Of a stretch of DNA of 14,211 nucleotides, positions 6,812 to 12,356 are shown in pieces. The DNA is from Thermotogaceae bacterium (GTDB lineage: Bacteria; Thermotogota; Thermotogae; B21-G9; HyVt-16): contig DQYP01000228.1 in NCBI GenBank assembly GCA_011043375.1, forward strand, positions 1 through 14,211. Reading direction: 5' to 3'. Below the pieces are notes generated by a model. It saw only the letters and a list, made by a program, of their open reading frames with translations. It did not search any database and was not told where the DNA came from. Numbering within the stretch: the stretch's first letter is position 1; each line of letters begins with the position of its first letter. The translations under genes and the position numbers were made by a program.

Positions 6812-8671
6812 TTAAAATTTATATTTCTCAGGTTTGAACTCTCTACCCTCACCCTTGAAGAATCTTGTGAAAAACTCATAATATTCTAACCTCAGAGTCT
6901 GAATGAAAACAATCAATCCTTCTAAACCAATTATCAAGATGTTTCCAAGTAAAATTATCACCAGCGATCCTACTACGTTTTTTGACATTTTGGCCATCAG
7001 ATAAAATGCCAAGAAGAGTCCAGCGTGATTCAGTGCGAAAGCCCCCAATCTCAAAAATGATAGAGTGTTACTTAGGTATCCAAGTAAAATCTCAAATACC
7101 TCAACGAATCCCTGAATTATTCTTTCGGTGACGATTCCCTCGCCGAATATGATTTCTTTCAAATACATCAGTGCCACAAGAGTCGCCACAAAAACGAGGC
7201 TAATCATAGGGAAAGAACCATTTCTAAACATATAAAGAATGGACCCCAGTAATATCCAGTAAAGAGATATACCAGGAAATCCGTTTGGATCGAACAGAAG
7301 TTTCAATCTTTCACCTTGAATAATCTTGTTAACTATGTTCAAAACCATTGCTAATGTTATCGTGGCAATCCCGAAACCTATCGAGAGTATCAAAAAGAAA
7401 TTTATATTGTCCATTGGACGCTTCCACATTGGTTTTATGACCTCTTCGAATCCAAAAAAACTACCGTACAATATTCCAAAGATCATTGATGATATACCTG
7501 AGGCTCCCAAAATATAGAACCATTCAGACTTGCTCTTTCGATAGATCAAGAAACCTCCCAAAGTCAATACAAGACCATGTCCCACATCTCCAAACATCAT
7601 TCCATAAAACAACAAAAACAGAAGAGAGATTATTGGAGTGGGATCTATTTCGTTGTTGGATGGGGTTCCAAACATTTTAGTTATGAACTCAAAGTGTTTG
7701 AAAAATCCCTTGTTTTTAAGTAACGTTGGTGCCTTAGTGTTGTTGAGATTACACTCCAAAACCAGAATCTCTTCGTTCGACGTTGAATACTCTAATAACT
7801 CTCTATACAGCCTTTCTGTACTCCAGCCAGAGATGAAGAAAAAGTTTCTCGTGAACTTAAACTTGTGAACCAGATCGTAGATATTCTTTAGAACGTATAT
7901 TCGATCAAAATATTTGTAGATGTACCGTCTGTTTTCAAAAAACTTTTTCTTCAATGTCAGCTTGAGTGTCTCTATCTCATATTCTAAGGCTCTATATTTA
8001 TCCCATAGATTCCAAAGTATATCTCGTGGGGTTCCCTCATAATTCTCGGAAATCCTATGCTCTATAAAATTCGCTATTGAAAGTGTTTTATCGATTTCGA
8101 GGGTTGCTTCATAAATTATAAATACCCACATGAAATTTTCATCACCATTCAAGCTTAAAATCAAGATATTATCTTTTTTCACACTCTCTATAAGTCTCTC
8201 AAAATATGCCCTGTTTATTCTACCAACTTTGTACTTGAAAGTTCGTAATTTTCTCAATTCTTCCATTTTTATCCTCAAAGGTTTCAGTTTCTCAAAAAGT
8301 TCTATTTCTCTTGATAATTGGTTCCTTTCGGTTTTAAGTTCTTCCACCTTTTGTGATATTTCTCTCATGGATTTATAAAGTTCCTCCGAAAATTCTCTAA
8401 CTTCGTCTTTATTGAAAACCAAAGGAAATTTTATTCGCCATGTTTTTGGTTCAGGAGTCCTCTCAGCAAGTTCAAAAATCCTCAAAAAATTCTCATAGAG
8501 AGTTTCATAAGGATTTTCTTTTTCATTTTTCAGCCTGATTAAAATCTCATCGTCGATTAGATTCTCAAGAGGTACTATTTCCATGCTTTCTGAATCAAGT
8601 ATCTTCTTTGAGATCTCTTCAAGTTCGTTCTTTGTGGCAATTATGGTGAAAGGTTTTAATTTCTCCTGCAC
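6812..8671 (-). CDS. atpI: V-type ATPase subunit I (membrane stator, a-subunit equivalent)
   Basis: Subunit I provides the membrane ion half-channels and anchors the peripheral stalks. I choose the GTG at 8671 (619 aa). The alternative in-frame TTG 15 nt upstream starts the GGAGGGTG ribosome binding site itself, which is well spaced for the GTG. Residues 1-340 are the cytoplasmic domain with two coiled-coil arms (about 88-140 and 225-250). From about 345 on there are seven or eight membrane helices, beginning with the signature LLFYGMMFGDVGHGLVL. The essential arginine lies in NTLSFLRLGAFALNHAGL (Arg541). A second conserved arginine is in QTLRLEYYEFFTRFF near the C-terminus. The C gene ends 4 nt before this start. 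The length is slightly short for the family but no domain is missing. Confidence 0.96.
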   Translation of the reverse strand: MQEKLKPFTIIATKNELEEISKKILDSESMEIVPLENLIDDEILIRLKNEKENPYETLYENFLRIFELAERTPEPKTWRIKFPLVFNKDEVREFSEELYKSMREISQKVEELKTERNQLSREIELFEKLKPLRIKMEELRKLRTFKYKVGRINRAYFERLIESVKKDNILILSLNGDENFMWVFIIYEATLEIDKTLSIANFIEHRISENYEGTPRDILWNLWDKYRALEYEIETLKLTLKKKFFENRRYIYKYFDRIYVLKNIYDLVHKFKFTRNFFFISGWSTERLYRELLEYSTSNEEILVLECNLNNTKAPTLLKNKGFFKHFEFITKMFGTPSNNEIDPTPIISLLFLLFYGMMFGDVGHGLVLTLGGFLIYRKSKSEWFYILGASGISSMIFGILYGSFFGFEEVIKPMWKRPMDNINFFLILSIGFGIATITLAMVLNIVNKIIQGERLKLLFDPNGFPGISLYWILLGSILYMFRNGSFPMISLVFVATLVALMYLKEIIFGEGIVTERIIQGFVEVFEILLGYLSNTLSFLRLGAFALNHAGLFLAFYLMAKMSKNVVGSLVIILLGNILIIGLEGLIVFIQTLRLEYYEFFTRFFKGEGREFKPEKYKF

Positions 8672-8675
8672 TTCA

Positions 8676-9719
8676 TCACCCTCCAAGCGAGATCAAATAA
8701 TTCGCCATTTTCTCATTACTCAAGCTATATCTTTTCGCCTCTATTAGAGTTATCAAATCCCTGTATTCAAATTCTCTTATATGTATATAACCAACCATGA
8801 CATCGAAACCATTTTGAATCATTGATATTAATCTTTTAGAATCATCCAACAATGCCTTTTCACACGCCCGTTCGATTACATACGGAAACATATTTTCATC
8901 TATCCCTTTGAAATATTTTCCATATGGGTGTGATGATAACTTACCAATAAAATCCGTGGCAGTATTTGAAGAAGCAAGTTCTTGAAGATCTTCCTTGGTC
9001 AAGTTTCTACGAAATGGTATCAAGAAATTCAGTACTTCACCTGTCGAAAGCTTAAATAAAATTCGCGCTCTGTATATCCATTGGATGTTGGTCAAATCCA
9101 CCTGTTTGTAAAACAGCTCTTTTAACCCTTTGGAATAACCGGGCATGGAATCTAAAGTTTTTTTCATCGTGGTGAAATACCAAAAATCGAGAGAATTCAA
9201 TAAATGCTGAATTTTTTGGGTTTTCGCATAACTTTGATATGATGACTCGAGAATCTTCTGATATTCGGTGCCTCTGAAAACATTCAAAATATCCTCAAAG
9301 GATTTCACCGATACTAAAGAATCTTCATCGACGGTTCTATGATTCAGCGGGAAGAGTTTTCTCTTTTCTATGTATTCTGGATGACCGGAATGAAGGGATC
9401 TCAGCACGAATTTGATGTTCTCTATCTCGAAACGTTTTTCCATAAACTTGAAAAATTTTTTACCATCTGTTGGAAGATAAAAGTATATGTTGTAAAAATC
9501 GTCGAGCATGGATCTTCTAATTAGGATTTCTACATCTCGCCTGTGGAGTTGTGATACGTCAATGTTTTTAAACGTTTCACTATAGTGCGTATGGGTCTTC
9601 AAGTACTCCGTGATTTCAGTCACAGAAGAAGTATTTATTAGATTCTCGAAATCCTCTTTACTGAGCATTTTAGAACATAAAGCCTTAACTTTCGTCATCA
9701 GCGCCGGAAATTTCAACAT
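8676..9719 (-). CDS. atpC: V-type ATPase subunit C (rotor socket, d-subunit equivalent)
   Basis: Subunit C caps the proteolipid ring and receives the D/F shaft. At 347 aa it has the usual length. The protein is soluble and mostly helical, with the three-fold repeated helical build of the family suggested by recurring segments. The N-terminus (LKFPALMTKVKALCSKMLSK) matches the 'N-x-R-V-x-A-x-x-S-x-L-L' type opening of C subunits, and the end has IREFEYRDLITLIEAKRYSL, a typical family close. The ATG follows AGGAG with the H gene 12 nt upstream. Placing C before I and K is unlike the Thermus and Enterococcus order, where C follows E. Confidence 0.93.
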   Translation of the reverse strand: MLKFPALMTKVKALCSKMLSKEDFENLINTSSVTEITEYLKTHTHYSETFKNIDVSQLHRRDVEILIRRSMLDDFYNIYFYLPTDGKKFFKFMEKRFEIENIKFVLRSLHSGHPEYIEKRKLFPLNHRTVDEDSLVSVKSFEDILNVFRGTEYQKILESSYQSYAKTQKIQHLLNSLDFWYFTTMKKTLDSMPGYSKGLKELFYKQVDLTNIQWIYRARILFKLSTGEVLNFLIPFRRNLTKEDLQELASSNTATDFIGKLSSHPYGKYFKGIDENMFPYVIERACEKALLDDSKRLISMIQNGFDVMVGYIHIREFEYRDLITLIEAKRYSLSNEKMANYLISLGG

Positions 9720-9731
9720 GGTCAGCTCCTA

Positions 9732-10046
9732 TCAAATGAGTTTCTCCAATATTTTCCTTGAGATACTATCGATTTGCGAATCATACTCATCGAAATTTTT
9801 TTTCATCTTTTCCTTTTTTTGTTCCACATTCTTCAAAACCTTGGAAGCCCGTATCCTTGCTTTTTCAACAATCTCTGCATATTCTTTATCTATTTCCATT
9901 AACCTGTTCTGCTTCTCTTTTTCAAGTTCCGAGAGTTTAATTCTATACTCTTCCTGAATCTTCTTCCTTGCTTCTTCGATCTTTTTACTAACCTCTGTCT
10001 CAGAGTTCACGATCTTCTCTATTATCTTACTTGGTGTTAGATCCAC
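9732..10046 (-). CDS. atpH: V-type ATPase subunit H (peripheral stalk, G-like)
   Basis: The first gene of the operon encodes a 104-aa, almost entirely coiled-coil protein, very rich in Glu and Lys (for example EEARKKIQEEYRIKLSELEK). This fits the small peripheral-stalk partner of subunit E (called H in archaea, G in Thermus). The GTG start is forced: an in-frame TGA lies 9 nt upstream (complement of 10053-10055). The best ribosome binding site, GAGGG at about 10063-10059, is spaced rather far (about 12 nt), which may lower initiation. The gene ends in two consecutive stop codons (TGA TAG). The family has little sequence conservation, so identification rests on size, coiled-coil character and first position in the operon. 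Confidence 0.87.
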   Translation of the reverse strand: MDLTPSKIIEKIVNSETEVSKKIEEARKKIQEEYRIKLSELEKEKQNRLMEIDKEYAEIVEKARIRASKVLKNVEQKKEKMKKNFDEYDSQIDSISRKILEKLI

Positions 10047-10086
10047 TCTCCATCACTTCCCTCAGAATTAGATTCTTGGCCCCATT

Positions 10087-10124
10087 GGGATTAATTATAT
10101 CACTTCCATACCTTAGTCACACAA
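10087..10124 (-). promoter_or_regulatory. Extended -10 promoter of the V-ATPase operon
   Basis: On the - strand, TGATATAAT (complement of 10094-10102) is a perfect TATAAT with the TG extension. The -35 region is weak (GTGTGA at 17-bp spacing or TTGTGT at 19-bp spacing), which is usual for extended -10 promoters. Transcription would begin near 10087, giving a leader of about 40 nt before the H gene. A 9-bp palindrome, CCCATTGGG (10081-10089), covers the predicted start point and could be an operator, but it is too short to be sure. Confidence 0.65.
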
Positions 10125-10192
10125 ATGTACGACATTGAAAAAATTATCTAATTTATTAACCAATACTTAAACCATCCTTAACTGATTTATTC

Positions 10193-10221
10193 TTGACACA
10201 GTGGAATTCAGGTAGAATAAT
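10193..10221 (+). promoter_or_regulatory. Consensus-like rightward promoter in the intergenic region
   Basis: A perfect -35 TTGACA (10193-10198) is followed after 17 bp by AATAAT (10216-10221), a 5/6 match to the -10 consensus; a TAATAT overlaps it at 10218-10223. The predicted start is near 10228. The next supported + strand gene begins only at 10777, so the transcript would have a very long leader through the repeat block, or would be a non-coding RNA or the remnant of a lost gene. It points away from the ATPase operon promoter on the other strand, about 100 bp apart. Confidence 0.55.
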
Positions 10222-10229
10222 ATAAAGTG

Positions 10230-10250
10230 ATTCTTATATTTTTATAGAAT
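10230..10250. promoter_or_regulatory. AT-rich imperfect palindrome, candidate operator
   Basis: ATTCTTATA and TATAGAAT flank a TTTT centre; the arms match after allowing one extra T on the left. The site covers the predicted start point of the rightward promoter at 10193-10221. Its size (21 bp) and AT-rich dyad symmetry are compatible with binding by a dimeric winged-helix repressor such as the ArsR-family protein of this locus. That link is inference, and AT-rich palindromes also arise by chance in DNA of this composition. Confidence 0.3.
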
Positions 10251-10406
10251 AATAAAATTAAAAGTCAGAAATGTCAAGAGTAATATAGATTGAACTTGTA
10301 AAATCGATAGTGTTAAGTAGTAGTGGTGGTGACGTACGATAAATCAGAAGTAGCAGATGAATATTATTGGAGTCTTTGAAAAGTATAAAAAGTACCAGTA
10401 ATTAGG

Positions 10407-10628
10407 AATAAGATCCCTCACATTCGTTCGGGATGACACAATACATCACATGCGTTCGGGATGACAAAAAGGAAATGTTCGGGATGTATTTTTTATTGTC
10501 ATTCCGATGGAGCGAAGCAACGAAAGATCCTTCGCTTGCGCTCAGGATGACAAAAGGAAAGAGTTCGGGATGACATTTTTCTTGTTTTTTTGTCATTCCG
10601 AGGAACGATAGTGACGAGGAATCTTATT
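10407..10628. repeat. Inverted-repeat-bounded block of dispersed intergenic repeat (MITE/REP-like)
   Basis: The block is bounded by AATAAGATCCCTC (10407-10419) and GAGGAATCTTATT (10616-10628), inverted with 12 of 13 matches. Inside are three good copies of GTTCGGGATGACA (10426-10438, 10454-10466, 10563-10575), a diverged copy at 10477-10488 and a variant ending CTCAGGATGACA at 10552. Two oppositely oriented TGTCATTCCGA copies lie at 10497-10507 and 10591-10601. This GTCATTCCGA...GGATGACA sequence belongs to a type of non-coding repeat that I recognise from intergenic regions of many bacteria. It gives rise to spurious translations of the VILSASEGS/CHPEL kind. No clear target-site duplication is visible, and no transposase is present. 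Confidence 0.75.
10497..10552. repeat. Long palindromic unit within the repeat block
   Basis: TGTCATTCC at the left and GGATGACA at the right pair over 8 bp with one bulged T. Further in, GAGCG pairs with CGCTC and AAGC with GCTT, leaving a loop of about 15 nt. The unit can form a cruciform in DNA or a long hairpin in RNA from either strand. It resembles a complete REP-like unit, while the other copies in the block look like half units. Confidence 0.65.
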
Positions 10629-10776
10629 TTAACAAGCAATAAGTTTTTTATATCAATACTCTTAGTTATCAAGGTGTTGTGTGAGGGGGTGTCCCCTATT
10701 TAAAAAATAATGAGGTTTTTGATAAATTTCAATATTTTTAGTTAACAGAATCGTAGAATCTTGAGGAGGCGAAAAT

Positions 10777-11097
10777 ATGAGTTGGAAAGGTTGGCTCGTA
10801 CTTATAGTAGCGATATGGTTAATAGTGGCTTCCTTTATTCCTGGAATCGTCGGTTCAAAAGTTGGAAATATCACTGATTTTCTGATTGTTGGAATTCTAT
10901 TTCTAATAGCCAGCATTCCAATGCTGAAAACATCGAAAGTTGGATGGGTAATTCTGTTAATCAGTATATGGCTTCTCATTTCAGCGATCATTCCGGGGAT
11001 TACAGGTTCCAAAGGAGGAGCCATGGCTAATGGACTAATATTTGGCATATTGGCTGCGATACTTGCGTTTTTTGATAAAAAAGCCGTTTCGAGTTGA
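10777..11097 (+). CDS. Small four-helix membrane protein with internal duplication (SPW-repeat-like)
   Basis: A 106-aa, very hydrophobic protein of unknown function. It consists of two similar halves. GWLVLIVAIWLIVASFIPGI (5-24) matches GWVILLISIWLLISAIIPGI (56-75), each followed by (V/T)GSKxG and a second hydrophobic segment (FLIVGILFLIASI and GLIFGILAAILAF). This gives four helices from an ancestral two-helix unit. The W...A..PG layout resembles the SPW-repeat family of small membrane proteins, though the SPW triplet is not present, so the family call is tentative. The ATG has a strong GAGGAGG site 7 nt upstream. A terminator lies about 95 nt after the stop, and the gene appears to stand alone. 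Its antisense strand is also open over this range but with no family features. Confidence 0.85.
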   Translation: MSWKGWLVLIVAIWLIVASFIPGIVGSKVGNITDFLIVGILFLIASIPMLKTSKVGWVILLISIWLLISAIIPGITGSKGGAMANGLIFGILAAILAFFDKKAVSS

Positions 11098-11190
11098 ACA
11101 AGAAGAGCAAGATTAAATGCTATTTGTTCAATGGAATAATTGGTGGGAATCAATTCATTAAACGGGTATGTCTATAATTCATATATGGAA

Positions 11191-11231
11191 ACCGTTAGCG
11201 ATTTTTATTGTGGAAATCGCTGGCGGTTTTT
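11191..11231 (+). terminator. Rho-independent terminator between convergent genes
   Basis: ACCGTTAGCGATTT (11191-11204) pairs with AAATCGCTGGCGGT (11214-11227) over 14 positions, two of them G-U, around a 9-nt loop, and is followed by TTTT. It should terminate the + strand transcript of the small membrane protein. On the other strand the same DNA encodes the last residues and TAA stop (11195-11197) of the URO-D-like gene. The downstream tail on that strand is less T-rich, so termination there would be weaker. Confidence 0.8.
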
Positions 11232-12280
11232 ATCATTTTCAAATAATTTTCCGGAGGTACGTAGTTCGTCACAGTGTTACCACTCCCCAAAGCAAAGCGA
11301 CCTGTGAACATACATTTTTCCAATATATCTGTAATGTAATTTTCCAAATCCTTTTCTGGGTATCTTGCCAATTTGTCTACATCAACTCCTCCTAATACTC
11401 CTATCGTTGGATATCTTCTTTGAAATTCCCATATGGGTATTATTGAATCTTGAAAGGAGTGGTATGCATCTATTCCAACATAATTTATCAAGTCATCCAT
11501 GATTGCTAAGTTGTTCCCACATGAATGTAGAAAGAATACTTTTCCTCTGCTGTGAGCAAGATCAGCATACCTTTTTAACCACGGAAGTACATATTTTCTC
11601 AAATCGTTCGGATTTATCATGGTTGCTGATCTATATCCCATATCATCCGCGTGGAATATTCCACCAACAACTTCACTATCTATCAGTTTTTCATAGAACT
11701 CATATATCTTTTCTCCCCATGTATCGAAAACTGCTTTTACGAGGTCTGGTTGTCGCACGAGTGAGATGAAAAGCCCTTCATATCCCATCCATCTTTCTAA
11801 AACCATTTCAAATAAAGTTGTACACAACATGAGTTTCATACTATCTTTGAAACTTACATATTCACTCGCCACTTCAAATTCTTTCATTTCTATATCCAAT
11901 TTATCCCAATCAATTTCCTTGAAGTCTTCCCAAGAGTTTATGATTCCGATTCCTTCCTCAACCCATTCCCTCTTACCCCTTGAAACCATTGCTGTATCAT
12001 CGGTGATCCTTTTTTTGAATTTCGGTATGTTTTTAACTGTGGGCCAAAAAGTTACAAAATCATATCCCAACGAATAAAAAAATTCTATTTTGTTCTTGAT
12101 CTTCTCAACTGGTTCATCCACCCATTTTTTGTTCAAATAATTCTCCCAAACGTAGCTCATGATTTCTTCATCCACACCAAGTTCTACCAAGTGAACCCTA
12201 CTTGTTTTTTTCTTTCCTTTAATGATATCTATAAATTCATCAAAATTGGGTTTCATCTGATAAAACAATTCATCATACAC
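11195..12280 (-). CDS. Uroporphyrinogen decarboxylase (URO-D/MtaA) superfamily protein
   Basis: A 361-aa TIM-barrel-type protein of the URO-D superfamily, which includes true uroporphyrinogen decarboxylases and zinc-dependent methyltransferases such as MtaA and CmuA. Family features are GIFHADDMGYRSATMINPND (208-227), VLPWLKRYADLAHSRGKVFF followed by LHSCGNN (251-257), IGVLGGVDVDKLA (293-305) and the C-terminal GSGNTVTNYVPPENY (332-346). His252-x-Cys254 matches the first two zinc ligands of the methyltransferase branch. The third ligand, a C-terminal Cys, appears replaced in GSGN. The GTG start follows a perfect AGGAGGTG. It sits downstream of two sugar-type binding proteins, separated by a terminator, and no heme or corrinoid genes are nearby. 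A catabolic or methyl-transfer role is more likely than heme synthesis, but the substrate is unknown. Confidence 0.87.
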   Translation of the reverse strand: MYDELFYQMKPNFDEFIDIIKGKKKTSRVHLVELGVDEEIMSYVWENYLNKKWVDEPVEKIKNKIEFFYSLGYDFVTFWPTVKNIPKFKKRITDDTAMVSRGKREWVEEGIGIINSWEDFKEIDWDKLDIEMKEFEVASEYVSFKDSMKLMLCTTLFEMVLERWMGYEGLFISLVRQPDLVKAVFDTWGEKIYEFYEKLIDSEVVGGIFHADDMGYRSATMINPNDLRKYVLPWLKRYADLAHSRGKVFFLHSCGNNLAIMDDLINYVGIDAYHSFQDSIIPIWEFQRRYPTIGVLGGVDVDKLARYPEKDLENYITDILEKCMFTGRFALGSGNTVTNYVPPENYLKMIKTASDFHNKNR

Positions 12281-12314
12281 TCATTCACACCTCCTAAAGA
12301 TTAACGAAGAGATC

Positions 12315-12341
12315 AAAAAAGCCCCCAAATTGGGGGCTTTT
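12315..12341 (-). terminator. Strong intrinsic terminator after the binding-protein gene
   Basis: The palindrome GCCCCCAAATTGGGGGC (12321-12337) has six A before it and four T after it on the + strand. Read from the - strand it is a GC-rich hairpin followed by six T, 19 nt after the stop of the binding-protein gene. It should stop most transcripts there and let a fraction read through into the URO-D-like gene, since no good promoter is visible between the hairpin and that gene's start. Confidence 0.9.
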
Positions 12342-12356
12342 GAAATTCGTTTTCGA

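Larger units (their letters stand above)
10103..10776. other. Intergenic region between the divergent ATPase operon and small membrane protein gene
   Basis: About 670 bp with no supported protein gene. From left to right it holds the upstream flank of the ATPase promoter, the orphan + strand promoter, the AT-rich palindrome, and a quiet stretch (about 10251-10406) whose only reading frame with an ATG is a 14-codon one at 10357-10401 without a good ribosome binding site. The inverted-repeat block (10407-10628) follows. Then comes a short AT-rich stretch with a small AGGGG-GTGT-CCCCT hairpin (10684-10697) and no convincing promoter directly before the gene at 10777. Confidence 0.7.

Noticed and set aside
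10357..10401. A 14-codon frame (MNIIGVFEKYKKYQ) downstream of the orphan promoter
   Set aside because: No convincing ribosome binding site and too short to judge. It could be a leader peptide or gene remnant, but nothing supports translation.
10402..10596. A 64-codon reading frame on the - strand with VILSASEGS and CVIPNECEGS stretches
   Set aside because: It is a translation of the dispersed GGATGACA repeat, a well-known source of false gene calls, and has no ribosome binding site or family match.
10407..10628. Possible CRISPR array because of the repeated GTTCGGGATGACA units
   Set aside because: Spacing is irregular, units occur in both orientations, spacers are not of constant length, and no cas genes are present.
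10684..10697. AGGGG-GTGT-CCCCT hairpin as a possible terminator
   Set aside because: Only five base pairs and followed by ATTTA rather than a T run, so it is not a credible intrinsic terminator.
11094..11131. TTGAACAA / TTGTTCAA inverted repeat just after the small membrane protein gene
   Set aside because: The 8-bp AT-rich stem with a 22-nt loop and no T tail is weak. The much stronger hairpin at 11191-11227 explains termination.
10662..11153. A 163-codon reading frame on the - strand
   Set aside because: It runs antisense to the duplicated membrane protein. Its composition mirrors that gene, and it shows no motif or credible start. The + strand gene has a strong ribosome binding site and clear helices.
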